From NCBI GenBank assembly GCA_030220185.1, contig JASPKZ010002332.1:806001-870000 (forward strand): a DNA stretch of 64,000 nt. The letters are read 5' to 3'. A program made the translations under genes and the position numbers. Source of the DNA: Diploptera punctata (lineage: Eukaryota; Arthropoda; Insecta; Blattodea; Blaberidae). Under the pieces are notes generated by a model that had not been told where the DNA came from, made no database searches, and saw only the letters and a program-made list of their open reading frames with translations. Below are positions 47,246 through 58,600 of this stretch, in pieces (the first letter of the stretch is position 1; the number at the start of each line of letters is the position of its first letter).

Positions 47246-48400
47246 GTAAGAAGCTCTTTAGCCTGGATATTATTTGAAGTATTCCAAAATTAGAAAATTT
47301 TTACACACAAATACATGCAGAAATATATTAATAACTGATTTGTTTTAGTATGTATGTCAAGAATCTCACAATATTTCAATCACTATGAATACTATTGTGA
47401 TTATGATTAATTGTGCTTTAAAATCATTAGTCATTAATTATTCTAAAATCATTAACTCAAAATTTATATTGAAATAAAAATATTCAAAGATGTTGATAAA
47501 ATTATTCAGGATGTGAATTTCTGCACAAGTTTAAAAGTTACAGAAATATTCTAAGATACTGTTATTGAAACTCTGGAAATAATAGATTTATTGCTCCAGG
47601 GGACTCTGTTGGTAAACATGATACAAAATTACTGAATGTTATGGAGAGAGGTAGGGAAGTTTAGCTTCTGATAGAATTACAAAGAGACAAAGCAGTTAAA
47701 AAAGTACTACCAGTATATAGAAATGTACAATAGAAGAAGAGGGTCGAATTCATCAGAGGTAATATGGCATAATGTGAGTTGAGGTCTATTTTAATTCCTA
47801 TAATAATCCAGATGTTAATGTCTGTAAATTAAAATATTGTTTATGTTCAATTTAAAAGAATAACTTCTTGATTAAGATAATAATATGTTTAAGTTAATAA
47901 CTATGAAAAATTAAATAATATTTCAAACTTAGTAATTTTTAAGTTAAAGTAAAAATAAGAGATTTTGGTTAAACATGGATCTTGCTATCCATCTATTTAC
48001 GTATGTAGATCATCAAATATGGCCATCGGAGAACTATGAAGTTCCTTTTGGGTGATTAATAAATTTTATTAAATGAGTCAAGGTTAAGCTTTCAGCCCCA
48101 CTAATTTTGAAAAAGATTTCCAAAAAAAAATTACAAATAGTGTGTAAGAGTGTTAAATGATATCAGGATGTCGATAGATGTTTGTTCGTTGTTGCAAGTT
48201 GAATATTGGTATGAATCTGGTGAGCAGCAGAGATGAAATTTCGATGCAATTTAGTGTTGCGTCTGAAGCACTGGAAAGTAAGAAAAAGTCATTTTGGTGC
48301 AACATGGGTCTTGCTAATTGGATCATAAATGTATTTATAATAGATTGGTTCGGAATTGTTTAATGACAAGCTACTTCACTCTCTCTCCCATTTATTAAAG
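47246..48400. other. Intron 2, AT-rich
   Basis: No element is recognised, apart from a loosely repeated 'taaacatggatcttgct' / 'caacatgggtcttgct' pair at 47970 and 48300. Confidence 0.4.
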
Positions 48401-48998
48401 CATTTATCATAAGTAATGCCACGAGTGATTTCGAATTTATCTAGAGAATTTGGAAATCAAGAGTGGCATTGTTAGGACTATTTAATAAATAAAATTAAGC
48501 TGTTTACTCACAAATCATTATTTAAATATAGTTATTTTAAAATACTTATATATTTAATGTAAACGGGTGATGTTTGAAAACAAACGAGGAACATTATTTT
48601 TCATTTGTTCATCACTGCAACCAGATCATATTTATTGCCAAATAGAATCGCAATATTGTAACAATGCACCCTAGTGGAGAAAAAAATGGAACACATCATT
48701 ACAGGTTATTAATTAATGTCTGATGTCCTATGATGTAAATGTGTCAATTCCTGGGAAATAATACGTTTAAGAAAGTGCAAACAGTGGTTTCTTTTTTTTT
48801 TTTGGTGGTATAATCAATTGCTACGAATGTTTTTCTATTATATCTCGCAAGCAAATCTGGTTACATTCATGCAGTATACAATCTGCGAGCTACTTGATGG
48901 TATTAGGATAAAAAATTACTGTGATTGGTTGTAAATCAAAATTCATTGAAATGTGATTGGTCATTGACTGCCATTTGGGGCATGAGTTAAATAATCTC
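48401..48998 (+). mobile_element. Foldback family FB, copy 3, intron 2
   Basis: It has the same ends and order as copies 2 and 4, with the hairpin at its 5' end and 'catgagttaaat' at its 3' end. Confidence 0.65.
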
Positions 48999-49521
48999 TA
49001 CAAAATGGTTATTGTAGAGTTATAAATGTGGTTCAATATGTAATCTATCTAAATTGTTACTTGTTAATTATTAAATAAAATATATAAAACCAATTTATAA
49101 CCTGTTACCCAGAACTCAAACATTTAAGATGATTATTAAACCAATAGAAAATCCAATGCTTCAACTGCATGCGCTACCTTTAGTAATTCTACCAACTTAA
49201 GTTAAATTATAAAGTAATGAAATCCTCTGTACTTAACCTCCCATCACAACCTAGACTCGAATTTAATCCTATTTAAATTAATTAAAAATTATCTTTAATC
49301 CTATTTAATATAATGCATAAATTCTTCTCTCCTAGTGCTACAACAACAGATTTCTTAACCTTAATTAAATATCAACCTTGAAAACACTCCTAGAATTCCA
49401 CCTGTTGAGATTCCATTTTGATCCCTTAAGATGAATAAAAGCAAGCTTAACTGAAACAATATAAAGATCGCCTTGAAATATAAACCTTTGTTTTGTAAAA
49501 GTGATAATTATTGTAGTTCAG

Positions 49522-49629
49522 TGGGTGAAATTCTACAATGGACATGTTCTGAACAAAGAACCTGGAACTGAAAAAAAACCTACTCCCTGGCATCATGATC
49601 AGTCATATTATCCTATACATGGTGATAAG
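49522..49629 (+). CDS. Phytanoyl-CoA dioxygenase family protein, exon 3 (residues 91-126, Fe(II) site)
   Basis: The acceptor 'gtagttcag' ends at 49521 and the donor aag/gtactg is at 49630. Both ends are phase 0. It encodes N-K-E-P-G-T and then P-W-H-H-D-Q-S-Y-Y. H114-x-D116 is the facial-triad H-x-D that binds iron, and the K-E-P-G-T/W-H-x-D-Q pattern is typical of the family. The first in-frame ATG or GTG codons seen upstream (49501) lie in the intron. Confidence 0.88.
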
Positions 49630-50855
49630 GTACTGTTTAACACCAGTAAGAAAAATGAAGTTTTTATAATCCTTTGGTTAATGTATGTTTGGGTCTAATG
49701 CAAATTTTATTACAAAAGATTGCACACATAATAGATACATTGGATTCATGTGGTAGGCTTTTAATCTATTTATTATATTTGAACGAAATCATTGCATCGA
49801 TATTTACTTGTATTGTGAGTATAGGAAGAGAGTAGTATGTTAAGTGTTGGCGTAATATGTGTTTGTTGTAAAGGAAGGTCAATGAAGCGAACGGAGAATA
49901 ACATATGGACTTAGGAAGGGTTTGGAAATTAATCAAGCATTTGGAGCACAATCTAGTGATCAAAAATTTTATACTAACACTCTCCTGAGATTGATATTTT
50001 TACAATTACAAATTTAAATTCCACTGGGTATTTAACCTAAATTGCTGGTTAGGAGGTGGACATGATTGAATTTTATTTTAAACGATATTCAATTACTGCA
50101 TAAAAAGTGAACTGGTCATTGAAATTTGTTGGAAATAACACTATGAGGCATTAATATTTAAATATGAGGTATAACTTTAACGATATTATATTATTTTCGG
50201 CCATTGAAAGCTAAAGTGAAAACTGGCATATAGTTAAATCTTTGAGAAAAAAAAAAGTCAGTAATAAAAATGTTGCTTATAATAAATGTAAAGAAATGAA
50301 ATGTGGAATTGAAAACTTATCACAAATGGAGATACTTGCTTTATTCTCTCTATTGTAAATAACCTTAATCTCGAGGGAAGTGGAGGGTAAGAGATTCAGG
50401 TTTATAGTATAGAATATTTAAAAAATCTTATGTGCAATACTCGTATAATAAAGGGGAAATAAGTATTTTTTCAATATTTAGAAAATATAATATCCAAGCT
50501 TTAGTTTTACTTCCTAAACATAAAGTGGTTTGAAAAGGTAATAGGGACTTCTTGGTCCTGACCAAGTCAAAACCCTTGTGGTTAGTTTTGGTAGAGTCCA
50601 AAGTGCTCCATTTAGCCAAATCCATTCTTCTCACTTTCACATGAGGTCCCTTGGGATCAAATTGCATAATTGTAGAGAATGTTAAGTTTACAATGGAGGA
50701 TGTAACTTTGAACAGAAAACTTCCAATGGACAATAACTTAAATTGAGTAACTGATTTTAATTTTTATGAGGCCAACTACAATGTCATCTACAGTTGGAAT
50801 TAAAAATAACAATTAAGTAAATAATTGAAAGAATAATTCACAATGAATGTGACAG
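49630..50855. other. Intron 3, nothing recognised
   Basis: A 101-codon minus-strand frame (50428-50733) has no recognisable domain. Confidence 0.4.
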
Positions 50856-51065
50856 GTATGTTCCATCTGGATGCCTGTGGATCCAATTCCACTTGACAGT
50901 ACTCTGCGCCTTGTGCGAGGATCTCATCAGTGGGGCTGGTTTAAGCCCAGAAAGTTTGCAACAGAAAATGACTATTTACCACAGATCCTCCCTGACTCCT
51001 ATGATAGTATTCCTGTTGAAGAGATAGATTCTGGAAAGCATTACATCTTAGAATGGTCAATTGAG
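50856..51065 (+). CDS. Phytanoyl-CoA dioxygenase family protein, exon 4 (residues 127-196)
   Basis: The acceptor 'tgtgacag' ends at 50855 and the donor gag/gtgtgt is at 51066. Both ends are phase 0. It encodes V-C-S-I-W-M-P-V-D-P-I-P and L-R-L-V-R-G-S-H-Q-W-G, matching the conserved strands between the two iron-binding motifs (W-x-P-L/V-D and G-S-H in PhyH proteins), then a loop and E-I-D-S-G-K-H-Y-I-L. Confidence 0.88.
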
Positions 51066-51344
51066 GTGTGTACTTTCAAACAGTAGGTTCAAAATTTCAA
51101 TAATATCTCATTACTATCTTATTTTTTAATTTAATTAATTTGGATATACCTTTGGCCAAGTTTGAAAAGTATAATATACATGTCAGCCTTTGAGTATTAA
51201 AATGGTCATGTCCATTTTTCACCTTCCAAGAACACTGAATTTTCTTCTAAATACTGGTTTAAATAATATATTACAAATAATAATACAAACAACAAATATT
51301 TTAATGTTTTTTATTAATTTCATACATCTCAATGACGGATAAAT

Positions 51345-51760
51345 CATATTCGAAGAGAAAAAATTATACACTCAGACCGGGGTTCGAACCCAGGACCTTT
51401 TGGCTTTCCGGGCCAATCCTCTACCGACTGAGTTACCTGAGCAAGTTCCGATCTAAATAAAAATGATTTATGCATCATTGAGATGTATGAAATTAACAAT
51501 AAACATCGAAAGAAGCTGTACTGGCATTATAATGTAATATAAATATTCCCAAATAAATGTCTTCTTAATAAAGAAGCCGCCATTTGCAAAGATAGAAACG
51601 AAGGTTTCATAGCATTTGGTGGGCAGGAATTAACAACATATATAAGAGAAAAATTTGCATTTAGATCAGAACTCGCTCAGGTAGCTCAGTCGGTAGAGAA
51701 AGCCAAAGGTCCTGGGTTCGAGCCCTGGTCTCAGCATTTAATTTTTCTCTTCAAATATAA
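51345..51760. repeat. SINE-T heads in inverted orientation, intron 4
   Basis: A minus-strand tRNA-like head (51350-51460, B box 'gggttcgaaccc') and a plus-strand head (51670-51735, A box 'tagctcagtcggtagag', B box 'gggttcgagccc') face each other. The body sequence between belongs to the plus-strand unit ('aagaagccgccatttgc'). A transcript through it could fold back. Confidence 0.7.
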
Positions 51761-52324
51761 CAAATATTTTATTTATTTTAATAGACACTAGAAAAATACA
51801 ATTATAAACATAAATGTACTGTTGCACAAACAGCAGATGTGTTCATTTGAACCAAAAGTGGACATGGCACATTTTAATACTCAAAGGCGCATATAATTTC
51901 TCTGTTTTAAATCATATATAGCCAAAATGTATATATAAGACCAACTTTTATACAATACCAAACAGAAGTGGATAATATTTTTTTTGTAAAAAAACTAATG
52001 TTCAGTAAATGAAAGTAAGAGCCAAATCAAAATTTACAAAAAAATTACTGGACAAATATTCTGGAAAATAACATATTAATAAAGAGTGGCATAGCATCCA
52101 TGGAAACTTGCAAGCAGTGCTCCTACTGTGTTTTTTCCATGCATTATTTTTTATCATATTACTTTTTGTCTGCCTTGGTATAATAAGCATAAAGTTAATC
52201 AATGAATTTTATTTTCAATTAATGTAATTTAACTGCTAGGAAATGTGATGTGGCAGCAATGCTCTCCCTAAATATGTAAATCTGCAAACTGTGACGAAAC
52301 ATCCTCTCCATCTATGGTTAAGAG

Positions 52325-52411
52325 ATGGTCCTGTTGTGACAGCTTCAGGCATTTATATACTATATATAATATATAGTATATAAATGCCTGAAGCTGTCAC
52401 AACAGGACCAT
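52325..52411. repeat. Perfect 87-bp palindrome, intron 4
   Basis: Arms 52325-52367 and 52369-52411 are exact inverse complements (43 bp each) with a single A at 52368 between them. The outer half of each arm is of mixed composition and the centre is TATA-rich. Confidence 0.95.
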
Positions 52412-52763
52412 AAAAAAACATGAATGGGATTATGATTTTAAATCACCTTCTTGTTCCACCATTCAGGCTTACTAATATGTTAAAAATTAAAACTGTCCAT
52501 TTCATAGTAAGAAATACATTACCACTTATCAAACTGTATGGATGGGGGGGGGCAGTTGATTGCAGTTGGCTGAGCTTCATGAGCAGTTTTTTGTCTCACC
52601 AGTAATTTGATAATTTAATGCTATAGCAAGTTGGTTCTAGTAACAGCTCCTTGGATTTGAAGTATAAACTATTCACTGACTATGGAAATAAAATTACAAA
52701 ATACCCAAATTTTTAAGAAAGAATTAAAATTATATTTTGATGGAAAAGTACATCATATACTGG

Positions 52764-53033
52764 TACCTTACTTTCGAGCCCCGTGGGGGTCAGGATTTTT
52801 AAACTGACCCAAACCCTCTGGCGGCACTATGGTCCTGGGGTCGACTCAGCCTCCAACTGAAATGAGTACCAGACACGTGTTCTGGGGGTAAAGGCGGCCG
52901 TCACGCAGGGCTGGCAACCCGGCTGGCATCAAGTGCTGATTGTCTAGAAAAAGTGGGAGCCTTAATCTCCTACTACCCCAAAGGCCTACTGAGGCCTGTC
53001 ATGGGATCTCTTTACTTTACTTTACCTTACTTT
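52764..53033 (+). mobile_element. SINE-2, 5'-truncated, with 11-bp TSD, intron 4
   Basis: TACCTTACTTT lies at 52764-52774 and 53023-53033 around 248 bp that match the body of 13894-14197 in the opposite orientation. The tRNA-like head is missing. Confidence 0.8.
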
Positions 53034-53339
53034 TATGGATTCATTAATTAAATTAAATTAAATTAGATTAATTAATTATTCTGTAGAAACGCTATTTTCA
53101 TTTATCTTTAATATTTCTGCAACTAAAAGTAAAATGATCATTGTGGACTTCAAAAAGTAGGTAAACATTATAATGTTATATTCTACTTACTCATGAACTA
53201 TTATATAGACAAAAATAGTTTACACAACTCGAATATTCATGGTACACTATTGATGCAGTATACCAACATTGAAATAATAACGTTTAAAATGTAAAGAAAA
53301 AGGGAAATATTAAAAGTACATTAAGATGATTGATTAATC

Positions 53340-54028
53340 CGTATCGTCCTACTGCAGCATATGGGTGCTTCCCTGGCAGAAATTTTTCTTAATGAGACAA
53401 ATTTAATTATACTACAGATATCAGTAAGGGACATTGCCTCAAATAGACATCTAGTAGGAAGCTAATTAGTCAGATTAATGAAGGTCGGTTAAGTTTTACT
53501 CAGAGATCCTGTTATTCAGGCTTGAGGTTCTTTTAACTCCATGGCATGGCAGATCTAGAAGGCCCTTGGTCTATCAGCCGGCTCCTGGCCTCACATCCAC
53601 ATGTGTTAATCACAGAGGTAGACGATAATCCAACTAGTGTAAGGGTGATTTGTGGTTAGTATGTCGCGTCCCTCAGCCATTATAGATAGTTTCTCAAACT
53701 GGAGCTGCTAATTATTGTAGCTACCCAAATTCCTCACGATTCTGGGTGAACACCGGTCCTATTAGTTGAGAAAATTTCTTTCCTCATGGTGACTCGAACC
53801 AGCGCAAGTTCCGTAGTTGTGCGCCTTAATCACTCGACTGCGGCGCGGGATTGAGGTTCTTTTACCAACCTGAAATCTTAAGGACTCGGGACCCATGACT
53901 TAAGTCTCTCCCAGAGGACTTTTTTCTTGAATATTTCCATCCTAAAAGTTCGACGACCCGGCCGGGTTTGAACCCGCTATCCTCGGAACTAGGGACAAGG
54001 AATATAACCACTAGATCACCACGGCCAT
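53340..54028 (-). mobile_element. SINE-1 copy split by a second SINE, intron 4
   Basis: The outer parts (53340-53535 and 53851-54028) match the copy at 40273-40659. The minus-strand head at the right end has A box 'tgatctagtgg' and B box 'gggttcaaaccc'. The middle is a foreign SINE (next entry). Confidence 0.75.
53522..53864 (-). mobile_element. Nested SINE inside SINE-1 with 14-bp TSD
   Basis: TTGAGGTTCTTTTA is repeated at 53522-53535 and 53851-53864. The 315-bp insert ends on its right in a minus-strand tRNA-like head ('gcagtcgagtgattaagg' as A box, 'ctggttcgagtc' as B box). Its body was not found elsewhere in the window. Confidence 0.85.
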
Positions 54029-54117
54029 CAAAAGTGAATATAGCAAATGTAATTTTATTACCTTTTATATGAATCAAAATAAACAAATAAAAAGTAATTA
54101 TTTTGTTTTGAGAAAAG

Positions 54118-54217
54118 CCTGGAGACTGTGTAGTGTTTCATATGAGGACCATTCATGGAGCAGCCGGCAATTCATCTTCAACTCATCAAAGAAGAGTTCT
54201 AGCTACCAGATGGTTGG
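54118..54217 (+). CDS. Phytanoyl-CoA dioxygenase family protein, exon 5 (residues 197-230, distal His)
   Basis: The acceptor 'gagaaaag' ends at 54117 and the donor g/gtaagt is at 54218, leaving phase 1. It encodes P-G-D-C-V-V-F-H and T-I-H-G-A-A-G-N. H209 is the distal iron ligand. R221 or R222 in H-Q-R-R-V-L-A-T-R-W is placed to bind the 2-oxoglutarate carboxylate. All catalytic residues expected for an active enzyme are therefore present. Confidence 0.87.
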
Positions 54218-55154
54218 GTAAGTTACAAAAAATGTAATATTTCATTCTCTTGTCATATATTGTGTTTAGATTTTAATTAAGTTCATTTTAATAAAACTGA
54301 AGTGAAATTACATAAAAATAAATATTTTCAAAATTGTAATATATACTACTGAATTTTCTGTCTGCTGAAAAAAAAACAAGAAAAGTGAACCCCTCTATTT
54401 ACTGATATTAGGTTGTTTGATAAACTTTCTGAACATTAGAAAAATTACCTCTGCTAGATTTAAAAACTTTAATCAATTATAAAAATACATTAAAGTTTTA
54501 TTTCATATAAATTTCTTTTAATTCTCAATATTTTATTTTATGTACTAGCATTCTCACTATCACAGTTCTGGTGAATTAATAGCTATAATGTTCGTTTCTG
54601 GTTCTGGGACTCAGTATTCAAACCAGCCAGAGTTGATGTATTTTTAAGGATACAAAAATTCTTCAGTATAGCTTCCTTCAGAAAGGAAGCAAACCCAAGG
54701 ATCCTGAACACCAGATCTAAAATAAGAGTTTTTCCTTTTCTTCTTTTTACTCCTCTTCTTTTCCTTCCTCCTCTTTTTCTCCTATATATTTTATCCTACT
54801 TCTTCCTCTTATTACCCTTTTTCTTCATATTTTTCTATCTCTTCTTCCTATTTTTCACTAAGCACTATACTCGAAGATAAATTTTGATCTTCTCAACAAT
54901 CTTCTTCCATTTTTCGAAATTTTGTATAATCTTGTTCCAATAATTTTCCTTGATTTATTTTAAATAATTTAAAATATCATCTTCCATTTGTTTTCTGGTC
55001 TACCTAATTTCCTGCTTTCGATTAATTTCCGTTTGTAATTTATTTTACTACCTGTGGTCTTGTATTATATTTATGTGACCAAATCAGCCTAGTCTATATG
55101 ATCTTATATGATTTAGGCCTATGCTTTTTGTTATTTACACATTTATTTAACTGC
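54218..55154. other. Intron 5, nothing firm
   Basis: A pyrimidine-rich stretch lies at 54725-54850. Weak resemblance to LINE tails (54880-55110, minus strand) is too degraded to call. Confidence 0.35.
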
Positions 55155-55480
55155 TTTTAGGCGGATACGTGGCGCAAGCGGTTAGACGCTCGCCTCTCAC
55201 CACTGGGGTCGCGAGACCGAGTCTCGGTCACTCCATGTGGGCTTTATGGTGAACGAAACGGAGCTTTGACAGGTTTTTTCGGGGTTTCTCCCATTTTCCC
55301 CTGCCACAAATTTCATTAAAAAATGTATCCATATTCATCTCCTCCATTTCATTCATCCGCTCCTGTGACAGTCTGTCAGACCTGGTCGGCCGGCACTCTT
55401 GTCGTTCACAGACCTCTGTAAAATGGAGGCTTCATCTCATCTCATCCCTCGACCCGATCCTAAGTTGAAGAAGATATTAT
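55155..55480 (+). mobile_element. tRNA-derived SINE, intron 5
   Basis: The head has A box 'tggcgcaagcgg' and a degraded B region. The body contains 'ggggtttctcccattttccc' and 'ctggtcggccggcactc'. It ends near 'gaagaagatattattg'. Like the element at 37330-37660, it resembles common arthropod SINEs. Confidence 0.55.
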
Positions 55481-55760
55481 TGTTATTATTGATTTTTATT
55501 CTCTAAGACCACAATTGATTTTATTTCAAATGTTAGTAGTCTAGTTAATAAATGTTCTAAGACCCATGCTTCTCTAGTAATAGTTAACAACATGTTTGAC
55601 TGTTGTTTCAATTTAGTTCTTTTTATATCAATTTACTTTAAAAATATTCAAATTAGCACTATGTACTTTACTGCCAAGAATAGATATATTTTAAATTTCT
55701 TATTCTTTGTCACCTAAGAAAGTAAAAAATTAATTATAGTAAATTAATTTTATTTTTTAG

Positions 55761-55876
55761 GTGATGATGCAAGTTTAGCAGTAAGACCCTGGGAAGTGTC
55801 ACCTCCACTTGAAGCAGTATTTGAAAATCCGCCATCCATTGAACAGCTTCCAACTATATGGAGATTACAAAAGTGA
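55761..55876 (+). CDS. Phytanoyl-CoA dioxygenase family protein, exon 6 (residues 230-267, stop)
   Basis: The acceptor 'attttttag' ends at 55760. The first two bases complete the split G230 codon. It encodes D-D-A-S-L-A-V-R-P-W-E-V-S-P-P and ends in W-R-L-Q-K before TGA at 55874-55876. The total of 267 residues is a normal size for a short PhyH protein. Confidence 0.86.
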
Positions 55877-55952
55877 TAATCCATTTTTTTCATTAATTCG
55901 AATTCATAATAATTGAATAGACGATGAAACCAAACCACATTCGGTGAACAAG

Positions 55953-55958
55953 AATAAA
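55953..55958 (+). terminator. Polyadenylation signal AATAAA for the PhyH gene
   Basis: This AATAAA lies 77 bases after the PhyH stop codon, on the same strand. Confidence 0.6.
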
Positions 55959-56227
55959 AATTAAGTAAAGCTTATTATAATGACTTCCTCCCCGCAATTT
56001 TATAGAATTCTTCTTTAATATCATATGTTATTATTTACTACATTATTCAGTGTTGTAGGCCTATATGAAAATAAATTCCTCCTATATTTACTCTGAGAAA
56101 GTGAAGATGTTATTCCTTCAATATTAAAAACTAAAAGGCTACGCTTCAGTACTTGTGAATTGAGAAAATATGCAGTTATGATGATAATCTCTCCAATTTT
56201 GATACCTTGTGCCAGTAATCGTTAATA

Positions 56228-56799
56228 TACAGAGCTATTCAGAAAGAAGGAACAGACTTCAAACATTTATTTCTTCTAAATTACAAACAATGGAAACACA
56301 ATTCCAATGTTCTTGGAAAGAGAAAAGCTCAAATGTCACTATATCATGTATTCAATATGAGCACCATGTGTTACACGACAAATATCAAAACGGTGGCTCA
56401 TTTCTTGCCACACACGAATCAGCTGGTCTCTAGTTATCGAATTCACAGCTTCAACAATTCGATGTCGCAGATTTTCAAGAATGTCAGTCATAGGGGGGAT
56501 AAAAACACGGTCTTTTATGTATCCCCACAGATAAAAAATCACAAGAGGTTAGGTCTGGTAACGTGGGAGGCCACCGGCGATGAAGTTGATCTTCTGTTCT
56601 TCCTCTTCCAATCCAACGTCCTGTTGTGTCGCCATTTTGATACAAACAATCAACATGACAAGCAACAGTGCAAATGCGGCCGTGATCAGAACTTCAAACT
56701 TTTCTCTTTCCAGAATCGTTGGAATCATGTTTCTATTTTTTTGTAGTTTGGAAGAAATACATGTTTGAAGTCTGTTATTTCTTTCTGAATAGCCATGTA
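56228..56799 (-). mobile_element. mariner/IS630-like transposon remnant with 60-bp TIRs
   Basis: TA at 56228-56229 and 56798-56799 flanks a 568-bp element. The two ends, CAGAGCTATTCAGAAAGAA and the inverse of the right end CATGGCTATTCAGAAAGAA, begin about 60-bp TIRs. The minus strand encodes only the C-terminal part of a DDE transposase. R-W-I-G-R-G and L-T-S-C-D-F are in broken frames, then frame 56339-56542 has Y-I-K-D-R-V-F-I-P-P and V-T-H-G-A-H-I-E. This C-terminus is common in insect Tc1/mariner-IS630-type multi-copy genes. An internal deletion removed the rest. Confidence 0.8.
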
Positions 56800-57029
56800 T
56801 GATAGAGCACCTTCAATGCTTGATTAATAGTTAAATCAACTATTATTAACTTGAAACCAAGATATATGAAACATAGTCGCTAATTATATTTGAAGAGAAA
56901 AATCGTCAATAGTCGCTAATATTGAATTAAGCAAGTTATGCAAGTTTAGATACACGAATAAAATATATAAATTAATAGACCTAATATGTAAGTAAACGAT
57001 TAATAAATTGTGACAAATATTTGTTACAA

Positions 57030-57360
57030 AGTCTTCTTCTTCTTCACGGTTTAGGCTTATTTACTAGCCTGTTCCGGCTCCAAATTGCTGCTCTTTCCAT
57101 CTTTTCTTTGGTCTTCCCAAACTTCTTCTTCTTACTCGTGGTGAATAGCTGTATGCTGCTTTTGGTACCGTATTCTATTCTCATTCATCCTTGCCAAGTG
57201 TACTTTCCAGTTTGTTCTGTATTTCACTATTGTTTTGTTTAGATCCTCTACTTTTAGTTGTTGTTTTATTTCTGTGTTATGCTTGTTGTCTGTTATTTGA
57301 TATCCTGCTATTGGTTTGAGGAATCTCATTTCAGGAGCTTGTATTTTGGCAGATTTTTGT
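57030..57360 (-). mobile_element. LINE-E C-terminal fragment with GAA tail
   Basis: The minus strand gives E-M-R-F-L-K-P-I-A-G-Y, E-I-K-Q-Q-L-K-V, H-L-A-R-M-N-E-N-R-I and a G-R-P-K-like end, followed by a GAA-type tail at 57032-57043. It is short and truncated at its 5' side. Confidence 0.6.
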
Positions 57361-57442
57361 TACAAAGTAAAATGTTAAAATATATACTTGGCAGGTGGTG
57401 CCATTGTCCGCAACTAGGTTAACATGAACACAAATTAATAAC

Positions 57443-57600
57443 TGTAAAGCTATGGTTTATTATACAGCGTGTCGCGCCCGACATGACGCGAGCTCGCGTT
57501 ACGCTCGGCGTGATGCTGGTTTCGCATGGAGCTCATACGGCACAGCGCTTATGTTTATGGAATTGTCGCCATATGGCACCACATATATGGGAAATCTAAA
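57443..57600 (+). mobile_element. Harbinger-like terminal fragment
   Basis: It begins 'taaagctatggtttat' like the element end at 60667, then a CG-rich stretch with gcgcgagctcgcg-type sequence. Only the terminal region is present, and LINE-C starts soon after. Confidence 0.35.
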
Positions 57601-57659
57601 TGACCAATGTTCATAATAAATTCCACTGCCAGGTCATTTAGAATACACACAAAATCCCG

Positions 57660-58245
57660 TGCAACAGCTGCCACAAAACCATGTTTGACATCAAATCAAT
57701 ATCCAGACTGTCACTAAAAACGGCCATGGCTTTATTCAACCCAAAAATAGTTCCCATTGCAACCTATGGAATAGACCTAATTTGGGAGAAGCTGAGTCTA
57801 AGAGATCTAATAATTTTGGAAGCAGTCAAATCACGATTCTTGAAAGCCGCCCTAGGTGTCTCAAAACACAAAAAGTCGAGGCTAACATATGAACTCGCCA
57901 AGGAACCCTTCTTCACAGAAGAACTGCGTATGAGGCTACCATCCACAGACAGCTCAAATAAACTACTTCAAGAAAGGGAGAAGAAGAGACAAGAGATATG
58001 GCTGGACTTTTATACAACAGAAGCCATGACAAACAGATCCTGGACCAACACCAATCAAGAATTCCGACACCTGGTGAAGTCAATAGCAGTGCATGGATAT
58101 TACCACAAGGTATGCAAGATCAAGTGTTTCCACGATCCCGGCAACAACTGTGTGTGTGAACTGTGCGAGAAACCATGCGACCGTTACCATATAACCATCT
58201 GCAAAAAACGAGGGATATCCCTGGTAGAATTCTGCAAATAAACTA
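57660..58245 (+). mobile_element. LINE-C C-terminal domain with CCHC cluster
   Basis: The 186-codon frame at 57681-58241 is open and encodes the RT thumb end and C-terminal domain. It contains A-T-Y-G-I-D-L-I-W, F-L-K-A-A-L-G-V-S-K, R-S-W-T-N-T-N-Q-E-F-R and a cluster C-E-L-C-E-K-P-C-D-R-Y-H-I-T-I-C (C-x2-C-x7-H-x3-C). No RT catalytic part is present. Its close match to 18804-19163 shows which region survived. Confidence 0.7.
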
Positions 58246-58439
58246 TGTGAATCAAATCAATGACAAAACTTATGTAACATATATTTTCTGCACAACTGAT
58301 GCGCATTTATTCTATTATTATTATAATAAATTCCCAAACGTGTTTATGAAAAATGGATGTATACAAACCTGTCCCTGCATAATCTAATAAAATAAATTAC
58401 ATACATACTTTTTAGTAAACTATAAACTAATCTGATGTA
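58246..58439. other. LINE-C 3' flank, AT-rich
   Basis: A short 'attctattattattataat' stretch may be the LINE tail. The 123-codon minus-strand frame at 58344-58715 has no recognisable domain. Confidence 0.35.
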
Positions 58440-58600
58440 CACTAAACTGATTGAACATGTATTTCTTAAAATATGTTTTGGAATTAAATGCAAATGTTGG
58501 TCATTCACACACATGTCCTGCCATCTGGTGGATTTAATTTTATAAGCGTTCGCGCATGCGCACTTCAATTCTAGAGAACTTAAAAAACCAATGAGAGGAA
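58440..58600. repeat. Dispersed repeat, partner at 32440-32610
   Basis: See the partner entry. The two share landmarks in the same order. Confidence 0.45.

Noticed and set aside
50428..50733. 101-codon minus-strand frame in intron 3
   Set aside because: No recognisable domain, no splice or start evidence, and it is antisense within an intron.
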